A stretch of 64,000 nucleotides of DNA from Sympetrum striolatum (Eukaryota > Arthropoda > Insecta > Odonata > Libellulidae). The notes below the pieces were generated by a model. The model saw only the letters and a program-made list of their open reading frames with translations, was not told where the DNA came from and ran no database searches. Positions 9,457-22,620 of this stretch are shown one piece after another; the stretch's first letter is position 1; every line of letters starts with the position of its first letter. The stretch lies in assembly GCA_947579665.1 (NCBI GenBank), contig OX388351.1, positions 54,568,939 through 54,632,938 on the forward strand. The letters are read 5' to 3'. The position numbers were made by a program, and so were the translations under genes.

Positions 9457-12400
9457 CGAGATAATATCGAAAAAAAAACAAATAATATTGGCGAAATTTC
9501 AATTTTATTCCCCTGTTTTTCCTTAATTTCCTCATTTTATCGAGATATTATCGAAAAAAGAAACAAAAACAGATAATTTTGGCGAAATTTTAATTTTATT
9601 CCTCTTTTTATTTCTTAATTTTCCTCATTTAATCAAAATATAATAGAGAAAAGAAACAAAAACAGATAATTTTGCTAAAATTTAATTTTCATCATCTTTT
9701 TTTTTCGATATTTTCCTCTTTTTATCGAGATAATACCGAAAAAAAATATAATTTTGGCGAAATTTCAATTTTATTCCTCATTTTTTCCTTAATTATCCTC
9801 ATTTTATCGATGTATGACCGAATAAAGAAACAAAAAAGAATAATTTTAGCGAAATTTCAATTTTTTTCCTCATTTTTTTTTTCTTAATTTTCCTCATTTT
9901 TTCGAGATATTTTCAAAAAAGCAAATAAAAACGAATAATTTTAGGGAAATTTCAATATTTTGCCATTTTTTTTTCTATAATTTTCCTCACTTTATCGAGA
10001 TGTTATCGAAATAAGGAACAAAACCTAATAATTTTAGGGAAATTTCAATATTTTGCCTATTTATTTTCTATAATTATTTCTCATTTCATCGAGATATGAC
10101 TGAAAAAAGCAACAAAAACGAACAATTTTTGCAAAATTTCAATTTTTTCCCTCTTTTTTTCCTTAATTTTCCTCATTTTACAAAATATAATCGATAAAAG
10201 AAACAAAAAACAGATAATTTTGCCTTAATTTCCATTATATGCCTCATTCTTTCTAAAATTTTCCTTATTTTAACATGATGTGACCGAAAAAAGCAACAAA
10301 ATTGAATAATTTTAGCGAATTTCAATTTTTTTCCTCTTTGTTTTCCTTTATTATCCTCATTTTATCAAGATATAATCGAAAAAAGCGACAAAAACGAATA
10401 ATTTTAGCGAAATTTCAATTTTTTCCTTTTTCTTATTCCTTAATTATCTTCATGTTATCGAGATTTTATCGAAAAAAGCAACAAAAACGAATAATTTTAG
10501 CGAAATTTCAATTTTTTCCTATATATTTTCCTTAATTTTCCTCATTTTTTTGAGATATTATCGAAAAAAGCAACAAATACAAATAAATTTAGTGAAATTT
10601 CAATTTTCATCCTCATTTTTTTCTTTATTTTCCTCATGTTATCGAGATAATATCGAAAAAAAAAAGATAATTTTGGTAAAATTTCAATTTTATTCCTCTT
10701 TTTTTCCTTAATTATCCTCATTGTATCGATATATGACCGATAAAAACAACAAGAAGAATAATTTTAGCGAAATTTCAATCTTATTCCTCTTTTTTTCCTA
10801 AATTATCCTCATTGTATCGATATATGACCGAATAAAGCAACAAAAACGAATAATTTTAACGAAATTTCATTTTTTTCCTCATTTTTTTTCTTAATTTTCA
10901 TCATTTTTTCGAGATATTATCGAAAAAAGTAACAAAAACGAATAATTTTTTGGAAATGTCAATATTTTGCCTCTTTTTCTTCTATAATTTTCCTCATTTT
11001 ATCGAGATATGACCGAAATAAGCGACAAAAACGAATAAATTTATCGAAATTTCAATTTTTTCCTTTTTCTTTTTCCTTAATTGTCCTCATTTTATCGAGA
11101 AATTATCTTAAAAATCAACCAAAACGAATAAGTTTTGCGAAATTTCAATTTTTTCACAATTTTAACCATAATTTTTCTCATTTTATCGAGATATTTTCGA
11201 AAAAAGCAACAAAAACGATATACTTTAGCGAAATTTCAATTTTTTTCCTCATTTTTTTCCTTAATTTTCCTCAGTTTATCAAAATATAATCGATAAAAAA
11301 AAACAAAAAACAGATAATTTTGGCTTAATTTCAATTTCATGCATCTTTTTTTCAATAATTTTCCTTATTTTATCATGATATGACCGAAAAAAGCAACAAA
11401 ATTAAATAATTTTAGCGAAATTTCAATTTTTTCCTATTTGTTTTCCTTAATTATCCTCATTTTATCAAGATATTATCGAAAAAAGAAACAAAAACGAATA
11501 ATTTTACGGAAATTTCAATATATTGACTGTTTTTTTACCTAATTTTACTCATTTAAGCAAAATTTCAAATTTTTTCCACTTTTTTCTCCTTAATTTCCCT
11601 CATTTTATCAAGAAAATATTGAAAAAATTCAACAAAAACGAATTATTTTTTAGATAATTCCACTTTTTTCCTCATTTTTTTTCCTTAATTTTCCTCATTT
11701 TATCGAGATATTATCGGAAAAAGCAACAAAAGCGAATAATTTAAGCGAAATTCATAATTTTTTCCAATTTTTCTTTTATTTTCCTCATTTTATCAAGATA
11801 CGTAAAAAAAGCAACAAAAAAATTATTTTAGCGAAAGTTCAATTATCCCTCTTTTTATCCATAAATTTCTCATTTTATCGAGATATTATTGAAAAAAGCA
11901 ACAAAGACGAAAAATTTTAGCAAAATTTCAGTTTTATTTCTCTTATTTCCTTAATTTTCCTCATTTTATCGAGATATTATCGAAAAAAGCAACAAAAACG
12001 AATAATTTTAGGGAAATTTCAATATTTTGCATGTTTTTTACCCTTAATGTTCCTCATTTTATCGAGATCTTATCGAAAAAAGCAACAAAAATGAATGATT
12101 TAAGTTTAATTTTAAATTTGTTCCACTTTTTATCCCTTAATTTTCCTAATTTTATAAAAATATGAAAAAAAGCAACAAAAACGAAAAATTTTAGGAAAAT
12201 TTCAATATTTTGGCTTTTTTTTTCTACAATTTTCCTTATTTTATCTAGATATGACCGAAAAAAGCAATAAAATCGTATAATATTAGCGTAATTTCAATTT
12301 TTTCCCTCTTTTTATCCATAAATTATTCATTTCATCGAGATATTATCGAAAAAAGCAACAGAAATGAATAATTGACGCAAAATTTCCGTTTCATTCTTTT

Positions 12401-13208
12401 GTTTTCCTTAATTATCCTCATTTTATCCATATATCACCGAAAAAAGCAACAACTACGAATAATTTTAGCAAAATTTCAATTTTTTTCCTCTTTTTTCTCC
12501 TTAATTTTCCTCATTTTATCCAAATATTATCGAAAAAAGCAACAAAAGTGAATAATTTAAGCGATATTTATAATTTTTTCCACATTTTTCCTTAATTTTC
12601 CTCATTTTATGGAGATATGACCGAAAAAAGCAACAAAAACGAATAATTTTAGCGAAATTTCAATTTTTTTCCTCTTTTTTATCCTCAATTTTTCTCATTT
12701 TATCGAGATATTATCGGAAAAAGCAACAAAAGCGAAAAATTTAAGCAAAATTTATAATTTTTTCCACTTTTTTTTCTTTAATTTTCCTCATTTTATCAAG
12801 ATACGAAAAAAAAGCAACAAAAAAAATTTTTTTAGCGAAAGTTCAATTTTCCCTCTTTTTATCCATAAATTTTCTCATTTTATCGAGATATTATTGAAAA
12901 AAGCAACAAAAACGAAAAATGTTAGCAATATTTCAATTTTATTTCTCTTTTTTCCTTAATTTTCCTCATTTTATCGAGATATTATCGAAAAAAGCAACGA
13001 AAACGAATAATTTTAGGGAAAGTTCAATATTTTGCATATTTTTTATCCTTAATTTTCCTCATTTTAGCGAGATCTTATCGAAAAAAGCAACAAAAACGAA
13101 TAATTTCAGGGAAATTTCAATATTTTGCCACTTTTTCTTTCCTTGACTATCCTCATTTTATCGATATATGGTTGAAAAAAGGAACAGAAACGAATACTTT
13201 TCGCAAAA
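9457..13208. repeat. AT-rich ~92-bp satellite, array 2
   Basis: About 41 head-to-tail monomers of the same family and orientation as array 1. The first ~960 bp match array 1. The segment about 10900-11545 instead matches array 3 (about 19430-20270) and the start of array 4 (about 29300-29880); it can be recognised by monomers with GATAATTTTGGCTTAATTTC and TCATGCATCTTTTTTTC. From about 11556 to the end it matches the end of array 1. The array is thus a mosaic with deletions relative to its relatives. It ends with the same AATACTTTTCGCAAAA junction. No genes. Confidence 0.95.
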
Positions 13209-15493
13209 AAACCCGAGGTCGATGACTACAGGTCGATAACCGGAGATCGACTGCGCGAGGTCAAATCAGGGATGACTTACGGTCTCTGACCCGAAGTCAA
13301 TGACCCTAAGTCAATGACTCGAGATCAATGACCCGAGGTCGATGACCCGATGTCGATGACCCAAGGTCGATGACCCAATGTCGATGAGCCGAGGTCGATG
13401 ACCCGAGGTCTTTGACCCGAGGTCAATGACCCAGGTTGATGACCCGAGGTCAATGACCCGAAGTCGATGCCTAGAGGTCGATAACCGGAGATCGACTGCG
13501 TAAGGTCAACTCCGGGTTTTCGACTCCGGGAGGTGGACTGCGTGAGGTCGACGCCGGGAGGAGGACTCCGGGAGATCGACTCCGGGATGTCGGCTCCGGG
13601 AGGTCGACTCCGGGAGGTCGACTCCGGGAGATCGACTCCGGGAGGTCGACTCCGGGAGATCGACTCCGGGAGATCGACAACGGGAGATCGACTCCGGGAG
13701 ATCGACTCCGGGAGGTTGACTTTGGGAGGTCGAATCCAGGATGACTTACCGTCTATGACCCGAGGTCAATGACCCTAGGTCGATCACCCGATGTCGATCA
13801 CCCGATGTCGATGAATCGAGGTCGATGACCCGAGGTCGATGACCCGAGGTCAGTGAACCGAGGTCGATGACCTAAGGTCAATGACCCGAGGTCAATGACC
13901 CTAAATCAATGACCCAGGTTGATGACCCGAGGTCAATGCCCTGAAGTCCAAGACTAGAGGTCGATAACCGGAGATCAACTGCGTGAGGTCGAACGCGGGA
14001 TGACTTACGGTCTATGACCCGGGGTCAATGACCCTAGGTCGATGACTCGAGGTCAATGACCCGAGGTTGATGACCCGATGTCGATGACCCGATGCCGATG
14101 ACCCGATTTCGATGACCCAAGGTCGATGACCCAATGTCGATGACCCGAGGTCGATGACCCGAGGTCGATGACTCGAGGTCAATGACCCGTAGTCGATGAC
14201 CTGAGGTCGATGACCTGAGGTCAATGACCCGAGGTTGATGACCCGAGGTCAATGACCCGAGTACAATGACCCGAAGTCGATGACTAGAGGTCGATAACCG
14301 AGGATCGACTGCGTGAGGTCGACTCCGGGAGGAGGACTCCGGGAGGTTGACTCCTGGAGGTCGACTCCGGGAGGTCGACTCCGGGAGGTCGACTCCTGGA
14401 GGTCGACTCCGGGAGGTCGACTCCGGGAGGTCGACTCCTGGAGGTCGACTCCGGGAGGTCGACTCCGGGAGGTCAACTCCTGGAGGTCGACTCCGGGATG
14501 TCGACTCCGGGAGGTCGACTCTGGTAGGTCGACCACGGGGATGACTTACGGTCTATGACCCGAGGTGAATGACCCTATTTCGATGACTCGAGGTCGAATA
14601 CCCGATGCAGGTTACCCGAGGTCGATGACCCGGGATCGATGACGCATGATCGATTCGGTGAGGTCTATTCTGGGAGGTCGTTTACGGGATGTCAATTCAG
14701 GCAGGACAGTTATGAGAAGTCGACTCCGGTAGGTAAAATCGTGGTGGTCAAATTCGGAAGATTAAGTCTGGAAGGTTGACCTCGAGAGGTCGATTCCGGG
14801 AGGTCCACCCCAGTAGGTCGAATTCAGGAGTTTTCCTTTGGAATGTCGACTCCAGGATGTCGATTCCGTTAGGTCGACTCCGGGATGACTTACGGTCTAT
14901 GACCCTAGGTCAATGACCATAGGTCGATGACTCGAGGTCGATGTCCCGATGTCGATGAACCGAGGTCGATGACCCGAGATCGACTCGGTGAGGTCAATTC
15001 CGGGAGGTCAATTCAGGCAAGACAGTTATGAGAAGTCGACTCCGGTAGGTCAACTCGGGGAGGTCGAATTCGGGAGGTCGAGCTTGACTCCGGCAGGTTT
15101 ATTCCGGCAATCGACTTATGGAGGCCGACTCCAGAATTTCGACTTCATGCGGTCGACTCCGGAAAGTTGGACCCGATAAATTGAATTCAATATCCGGAGT
15201 TCGATGATCCACTGTCTATAACCCGAGGATGAACTCCCACAGTCGATGACTTGAGGTCTATGACCCGAGGTCAATGAACCGAGGTCAATGTAACCGAGGT
15301 TGTTGACCCAAGGTCTAGAATTTCGACTCCATGCGGGCGACTCAGGAAAGTCGGACCCGATAACATCTATTCAATATCCGAAGATCGATGTCCCATTGTC
15401 GATTACCCGATGTCGATGCCCCGAGGTCGATGACGCGATGTCGATGACCCGAGGTCGGTGTCTCGAGATTGACTCCGGGAGGTAGACTCCGGG
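13209..15493. repeat. CG-rich 14-bp satellite, block 3
   Basis: Alternating type B and type A cassettes of the 14-bp satellite. Type B prevails about 13209-13500, 13741-14305 and 14541-14650; type A about 13501-13740 and 14306-14540. From 14650 the monomers are degenerate. A duplication of about 316 bp is anchored by TCAATTCAGGCA at 14692 and 15008; block 4 has it too, but blocks 1 and 2 hold a single copy. The 14351-14477 stretch has a perfect 42-bp higher-order period. The right end reads CTCCGGGAGGTAGACTCCGG and then module sequence, as in the other blocks. Confidence 0.95.
14351..14490. repeat. 42-bp higher-order repeat of the 14-bp satellite
   Basis: CTCCTGG starts at 14351, 14393, 14435 and 14477, exactly 42 bp apart, with two CTCCGGG monomers between each pair. 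The unit is therefore a trimer of 14-bp monomers, one carrying a CG to TG change. Because 42 is divisible by 3, the frame stays open and encodes a 14-residue periodic peptide, but there is no evidence that it is expressed. Confidence 0.9.
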
Positions 15494-16274
15494 TGTCCAT
15501 TTATATGCACAAAATACGGGAAAATTAGCGATAAATGGCCTTTGTTTGGAAAATGTAAATTTTTTTTCTTTATTTTGCCTAACATTCCAGTAAATTTAGC
15601 CGAATATAAACACGTTTTATGTAGTTCGCGAAGTCGTTTCATATTTTGAAAACAAATTACACTGATATAAGCAAATTAGTGAAAAACGGCGAAAAACAGG
15701 AAGCTTGTTCATGTTTGGAATTGTTTTTAAGTTTCTAGCAAGATCATTCCATATTTTGAAGAAAATTCCACTTTTAAAACCAAATAACAGGACAATCGGT
15801 GAAAACAGGGCATTTCTTACAATTTCTTTATTTTTTTGGCTGTACTTTACATACATTCGAGGAAAGCTAGTGGAAGTTGGACTTGTTTTTGAGATCTAAG
15901 CGAGATCTTTGAATATTTTGAACAAAACTCTTTATTTAATCATCAAATTAAGGAAAACTGTGCAATTTTTCGAAAATATTTGGTTATTTAGCTGTACCTT
16001 GCCTAAAATTCGCGAAAACATACTTGTATTTGGACGAGTTTTTATTATATCAGAATGCTCTTCCCCAATATTGAACAGAAACTTAATTTTTATTAGCATA
16101 TTAGGTATAAATCGGCGAAAAATGGGCATTTTTTCGAAATCTTTCAGTTTTTTGCCTTATTTTGCATAAAATTCAAGTAAATCGAAAGAATATGTGGACT
16201 CGTTTCGAGGATCTATGGGAATTAGATCCATATTTTGAAGAACGAATCTACCTTTATGACCAAACTAGCTGAAG
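15494..16274. repeat. Degenerate ~160-bp tandem repeat module, copy 3
   Basis: Third copy of the module (offset 7027 from copy 2). It has the subtype variants shared with copy 4: TTAAAACCAAATAACAGG, GGCTGTACTTTACATAC, and CCGAGGTCGATGACGCG in the adjoining satellite. Anchors of the ~160-bp unit fall near 15640, 15750, 15912, 16066 and 16229. No gene is supported. Confidence 0.8.
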
Positions 16275-16298
16275 CGCACGTTGATTCTCAACGGGGAA

Positions 16299-16306
16299 TA
16301 TAAAAG
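16299..16306 (+). promoter_or_regulatory. TATA-box-like motif TATAAAAG (tail copy 3)
   Basis: Unchanged relative to the other three tails, about 180 bp before AT array 3. Function not demonstrated. Confidence 0.25.
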
Positions 16307-16433
16307 TAAAACATATTTTATTCGACTCCGCACGACTATTTATCTATTTTAATTCTTCAAAAGAAATGTAGCCTGCTACCGATTAAAGTGAAGATTAGAT
16401 TTGTGCTTTATGGATACCCATCTAAGCGATCTT

Positions 16434-16444
16434 GGTTCGAAACC
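16434..16444 (+). promoter_or_regulatory. tRNA B-box-like motif GGTTCGAAACC (tail copy 3)
   Basis: Full match to the polymerase III B-box pattern GGTTCGANNCC inside CTTGGTTCGAAACCAGC, which can fold as a T-arm with four of five stem pairs (one G-T). No A box or acceptor stem was recognised, so it is not called as a tRNA gene. Confidence 0.25.
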
Positions 16445-19260
16445 AGCAAAATAATCGAATAAAATTGAGACAGTACGTCCTTCCGAGATAATATCGAAAA
16501 AAAACAAATAATTTTGGCGAAATTTCAATTTTATTCCCCTGTTTTTCCTTAATTTCCTCATTTTATCGAGATATTATCGAAAAAAGAAACAAAAACAGAT
16601 AATTTTGGCGAAATTTTAATTTTATTCCTCTTTTTATTTCTTAATTTTCCTCATTTAATCAAAATATAATACAGAAAAGAAACAAAAACAGATAATTTTG
16701 CTAAAATTTAATTTTCATCATCTTTTTTTTCGATATTTTCCTCATTTTATCGAGATAATACCGAAAAAAAAAGATAATTTTGGCGAAATTTCAATTTTAT
16801 TCCTCATTTTTTCCTTAATTATCCACATTTTATCGATGTATGACCGAATAAAGAAACAAAAAAGAATAATTTTAGCGAAATTTCAATTTTTTTCCTCATT
16901 TTTTTTTCTTAATTTTCCTCATTTTTTCGAGATATTTTCGAAAAAAGCAACAAAAACGAATATTCTTAGGGAAATTTCAATATTTTGCCTCTTTTTCTCT
17001 ATAATTTTCCTCACTTTATCGAGTTATTATCGAAATAAGGAACAAAAACTAATAATTTTAGGGAAATTTCAATATTTTGCCTATTTTTTTTCTATAATTA
17101 TTTCTCATTTCATCGAGATATGACCGAAAAAAGCAACAAAAACGAACAATTTTTGCAAAATTTCAATTTTTTTCCTCTTTTTTTCCTTAATTTTCCTCAT
17201 TTAATCAAAATATAATCGATAAAAGAAACAAAAAACAGATAATTTTGCCTTAATTTCAATTTTATGCGTCTTTTTTTCTAAAATTTTCCTTATTTTATCA
17301 TTATGTGACCGAAAAAAGCAACAAAATTGAATAATTTTAGCGAAATTTCAGTTTTTTTCCTCTTTTTTTCCTTTATTATCCTCATTTTATCAAGATATAA
17401 TCGAAAAAAGCGACAAAAACGCATAATTTTAGCGAAATTTCAATTTTTTTCCTCTTTTTATTTCTTAATTTTCCTCATTTAATCAAAATATAATCCATAA
17501 AAGAAACAAAAAACAGATAATTTTGCCTTAATTTCAATTTTATGTCTCTTTTTTTCTAAAATTTTCCTTATTTTATCATGATGTGACAGAAAAAAGCAAC
17601 AAAATTGAATAATTTTAGCGAAATTTCAATTTTATTCCCCATTTTTTCCTTAATTATCCTCATTTTATCGATATATGACCGAATAAAGAAACAAAAAAGA
17701 ATAATTTTAGCGAAATTTCAATTTTTTTCCTCATTTTTTTTTCTTAATTTTCCTCATTTTTTCGAGATATTATCGAAAAAAGCAACAAAAACGAATAATT
17801 TTAAGGAAATTTCGATATTTTGCCTCTTTTTTTCTATAATTTTCCTCACTTTATCGATTTATGACCGAAAAAAGCAACAAAAACGAATAATTTTAGCGAA
17901 ATATTAATTTTTTTCCTCTTTGTTTTCCTTAATTATCCTCATTTTTTTGAGAATTTATCGTAAAAAGCAACAAAAACGACTTGATTTTGAAAAATTTCAA
18001 TTTTTTCCCTTTTTTATCCATTAATTTCTTCATTTAATCGAGAGATTATCGAAATAAGCAACAAAAACGAAAAATTTTAGCGAAATTTAATTTTTTTACT
18101 CTTGTTTTTATTGATTTTCCTTATTTTATGGAGAATTTATCGTAAAAAGCAACAAAAACGACTTCATTTTGAGAAATTTCAATTTTTTCCCTCTTTTTAT
18201 CCATAAATTTCCTCATTTAATCGAGATATTATCGAAAAAAGCAACAATAACGAATAATTTTCGCGAAATTACAATTTTTTTCCTGTACTTCTCCCTTAAC
18301 TTTTATCATTTTATCGAGATGTGACCGAAAAAAGCATTTAAAACTAAAACTTTTAGCGAATTTTCAATTTTTTTCTTTAATTTTCCCCATTTTATCGAGA
18401 TATTATCGAAAAAAGAAACAAAAACAGATAATTTTGGCGAAATTTTAATTTTATTCCTTTTTTTTTCCTTAATTATACTCATTACATCGATATATTACCA
18501 AAAAAAAAACAACAAAAACGAATAATTTTAGCGAAATTTCAATTTTTTTCCTCTTTCATTTCCCTTAATTTTCCTCATTTCAACGAGATATTATCGAAAA
18601 AACCAACAAACGCAAATAATTTATGCAAAATTACAAATTATTTTCATTTTTTTTCCTTAATTTTCCTCATTTTATCAAGATATGATAAAAAAGCAACAAA
18701 AACAGATTTTATTAGCGAAATTTTATTTTTTTCCCTCTTTTTATCCATAAATTTCCACATTTTATCAAGATATTATCGAAAAAAACAGCATAAACGAATA
18801 ATTTTAGCGAAATTTCAATTTTTTCCTCTTTTTTTCCTTAATTTCCTCATTTTATCGACATATTATCGAAAAAAGAAACAAAAACAGATAGTTTTGGCGA
18901 CATTTTAATTGTATTCATCTTTTTATTTCTTAATTTTCCTCATTTAATCAAAATATTATCGAGAAAAGAAACATAAACAGATAATTTTGGCGAAATTTCA
19001 ATTTTTTTCATATTTTTTTTCCTTAATTTCCTTATTTTAACGAGATCTTATCGAAAAAAGAAACAAAAACAGATAATTTTGGCGAAATTTTAATTTTATT
19101 CCTCTTTTTTTTCCTTAATTATACTCATTTTATCGATATATTACCGAAAAAACAAGAAAAACGAATAATTTTATCGAAATTTAAATTTTATTCCTCTTTT
19201 TATTTCTTAATTTTCCTCATTTAATCAAAATATAATCGAGAAAAGAAAAAAAACATATAA

Positions 19261-19292
19261 TTTAATTAATTTTAATTAAAATATTAATTAAA
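19261..19292. repeat. A/T-only nested palindrome, copy 1
   Basis: Arms TTTAATTAAT (19261-19270) and ATTAATTAAA (19283-19292) are perfect reverse complements. They enclose the 14-bp perfect palindrome ATTTTAATTAAAAT (19269-19282), which overlaps the left arm by two bases. This can extrude as alternative hairpins. It replaces part of a normal monomer, where GGCGAAATTTC would be expected. A copy lies 3878 bp downstream. Confidence 0.85.
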
Positions 19293-21519
19293 TTTAATTA
19301 ATTTTAATTTTATTCCTCTTTTTTTCCTAAATTATCCTCATTGTATCGATATATGACCGAATAAAGCAACAAAAACGAATAATTTTAACGAAATTTCATT
19401 TTGTTTCTCATTTTTTTTTCTTAATTTTCATCATTTTTTCGAGATATTATCGAAAAAAGTAACAAAAACGAATAATGTTTTGGAAATGTCAATATTTTGC
19501 CTCTTTTTCTTCTATAATTTTCCTCATTTTATCGAGATATGACCGAAATAAGCGACAAAAACGAATAAATTTAGCGAAATTTTAATTTTTTCCTTTTTCT
19601 TTTTCCTTAATTGTCCTCATTTTATCGAGACATCATCTTAAAATTCAACCAAAACGAATTAGTTTTGCGAAATTTCAATTTTTTCCCTCTTTTTATCCAT
19701 AAATTTCCTCATTTTATCGAGATATTATCGAAAAAGCAACAAAAACGAATAACTTAAGCGAAATTCCAATTTTTTTTCTCTTTTTTTTCCCTTAATTTTC
19801 CTCATTTTATCAATATATAATCGAGAAAAGAAACAAAAACAGATAATTTTTGCGAAATTTCAATGTTTTCCCAATTTTAACCATAATTTTTTTCATTTTA
19901 TCGAGATATTATCGAAAAAAGCAACAAAAACGATATACTTTAGCGAAATTTCAATTTTTTTCCTCTTTTTTTTCCTTAATTTTCCTCAGTTTATCAAAAT
20001 ATAATCGATAAAAAAAACAAAAAACAGATAATTTTGGCTTAATTTCAATTTCATGCATCTTTTTTTCAATAATTTTCCTTATTTTATCATGATATGACCG
20101 AAAAAAGCAACAAAATTAAATAATATTAGCGAAATTTCAATTTTTTCCTATTTGTTTTCCTTAATTATCCTCATTTTATCAAGATATTATCGAAAAAAAA
20201 AACAAAAACGAATAATTTTACGGAAATTTCAATATATTGACTGTTTTTTTTACCTAATTTTACTCATTATATCGAGATATGATCGAAAAAGCAACAAAAA
20301 CGAAAACATTTAGCGAATTTTCATTTTTTTTTCCGCTATTTTTCTTTAATTTCCTCATTTTATCGAGATATTATCGAAAAAAGAAACAAAAACAGATATT
20401 TTTGGCGAAAGTTTAATTTTATTCCTCTTTTTTTTCCTTAATTATACTCATTTATCGATATATTACCGAAAAAAAAAACAAAAACAGATAATTTTGGCGA
20501 AATTTCAATTTTTTCCTCTTTTTCTTCCTTAAATTTCCTCATTTTATCAAAATATAATCTAGAATAGAAACAAAAACAGATAATTTTGGTATAATTTCAA
20601 ATTTATGCCTCTTTTTTTATAATTTTCCTTATTTTATCATGATATGACCGAAAAAAGCAACAAAATTGAATAATTTTAGCGAAATTTCAATTTTTTTCCT
20701 CTTTGTTTTACTTAATTATCCTTATTTTATCGATAAAATATCGTAAAAATCAACAAAAACGAATAATTTTATCGAAATTTAGTATTTTTTCCTTATTTTT
20801 CGTCATTTTTTTGAGATATTATAAAAAAAGCATCAAAACCGAATAGTTTTAGGGAAATTTCAATATTTTGCATGTTTATTATCCTTATTTTCTTCATTTT
20901 ATCAAGACATCACCAAGAAAAGCAACAAAAAAGAATAATTTTAGCAAAATTTCAATTTCTCTCCTCTCTTTTTCCTTAATTTTCCTAATTTTATCGAGAA
21001 ATTATCGAAAAATCAACAAAAACGAATAATTTTTCGAAAATTCAATTATTTTCCTCTTTTTTTTCCTTAATTTTCCTCAATATATCGAAATCATATGGAA
21101 AAAAGCAACATAAATGAATAATTTAAGCTAAATTTTAAATCTTTTCCACTTTTTTTCCTTAATTGCCCTAATGTTATCAAAATATGAAAAAAAGCAACAA
21201 AAAATAATAATTTAAGCGAAATTTCAATTTTTTTCCTCAATTTTTTTCTTAATTTTCCTCATTTTTTCGAGATATTATCAAAAAAGCAACAAAAACGAAT
21301 AATTTTAGGGAAATTACAATATTTTGCCTTTTTTTCTATAATTTTCCTCATTTTATCGAGATATGACCGAAAAAAGCAACAAAAACGAATAATTTTATAG
21401 AAATTTCAATTTTTTTCCTCTTTTTATTCCTTGATTATCCTCATCTTATCGAGAAATTATCGTAAAAATCAACCAAAACGAATTAGTTTTGCGAAATTTC
21501 AATTTTTTCCCTCTGTTTA

Positions 21520-22620
21520 TCCATAAGTTTCCTCATTTTATCGATATATTATCGAAAAAAGCAACAATAACGAATAATTTTACGGAAATTTCAATATTTT
21601 GACTTTTTTTTATCCCGAATTTTCCTCATTATATCGAGATATTATCGGAAAAGGAACAAAAACGAATAATTTTAGCAAAATTTTAATTTTTTTCCTCTTT
21701 CTTTTCCCTAATTTCCTCATTTTATCGAGATATTATCGAAAAAAGAAACAAAAACAGATAATTTTGGCGAAATTTTAATTTTATTCCTCTTTTTTTCCTT
21801 AATTATACTCATTACATCGATATATTACCAAAAAAAACAACAAAAACAAATAATTTTAGCGAAATTTCAATTTTTTTCCTCTTTATTTCCCTTAATTTTC
21901 CTCATTTCAACGAGATATTATCGAAAAAACCAACAAACGCAAATAATTTAAGCAAAATTACAAATTATTTATCACTTTTTTCCTTAATTTCCCTCATTTT
22001 ATCAAGATATGATAAAAAAGCAACAAAAACAAATTATATTAGGGAAATTTCATTTTTTTCCCTCTTTTTATCCATAAGTTTCCTCATTTTATCGATATAT
22101 TATCGAAAAAAGCAACAATAACGAATAATTTTACGGAAATTTCAATATTTTGACTTTTTTTTATCCCGAATTTTCCTCATTATATCGAGATATTATCGGA
22201 AAAGGAACAAAAACGAATAATTTTAGCAAAATTTTAATTTTTTTCCTCTTTCTTTTCCCTAATTTCCTCATTTTATCGAGATATTATCGAAAAAAGAAAC
22301 AAAAACAGATAATTTTGGCGAAATTTTAATTTTATTCCTCTTTTTTTCCTTAATTATACTCATTACATCGATATATTACCAAAAAAAACAACAAAAACAA
22401 ATAATTTTAGCGAAATTTCAATTTTTTTCCTCTTTATTTCCCTTAATTTTCCTCATTTCAACGAGATATTATCGAAAAAACCAACAAACGCAAATAATTT
22501 AAGAAAAATTACAAATTATTTATCACTTTTTTCCTTAATTTTCCTCATTTTATCAAGATATGATAAAAAAGCAACAAAAACAAATTATATTAGGGAAATT
22601 TCATTTTTTTCCCTCTTTTT
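21520..22620. repeat. 551-bp tandem duplication (six AT monomers)
   Basis: The landmark CCATAAGTTTCCTCATTTTA occurs at 21521 and 22072, 551 bp apart, and the sequence following each is almost identical, including the unusual AACAATAACGAATAATTTTA and TATCCCGAATTTTCCTC variants. This is about six 92-bp monomers duplicated in tandem. Confidence 0.85.

Larger units (their letters stand above)
7745..10420. repeat. 2.7-kb near-identical duplicate of window positions 1-2680
   Basis: At an offset of 7744 (7743 after a poly-A length change near 1730), this segment repeats the window's first ~2.68 kb across all three sequence classes: 14-bp satellite, ~160-bp module, tail and the start of the AT array. 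The few differences I saw are mostly CpG transitions (for example AGTTCGCG near 860 against AGTTTGCG near 8600) and homopolymer length. Similarity then breaks in mid-array near 2680/10420. This marks macro-units 1 and 2 as a recent tandem duplication. Confidence 0.9.
16275..16483. other. Low-copy tail between module and AT satellite, copy 3
   Basis: Third copy of the tail, with TATAAAAG at 16299-16306 and an intact B-box-like GGTTCGAAACC at 16434-16444. Small private changes are visible, such as TATCTATTTT instead of TATCTGTTTT and GGATACCC instead of GGAAACCC. Confidence 0.6.

Noticed and set aside
16375..16460. tRNA gene around GGTTCGAAACC
   Set aside because: Only a T-arm-like element is seen; no A box, D-arm, anticodon arm or acceptor stem could be folded.
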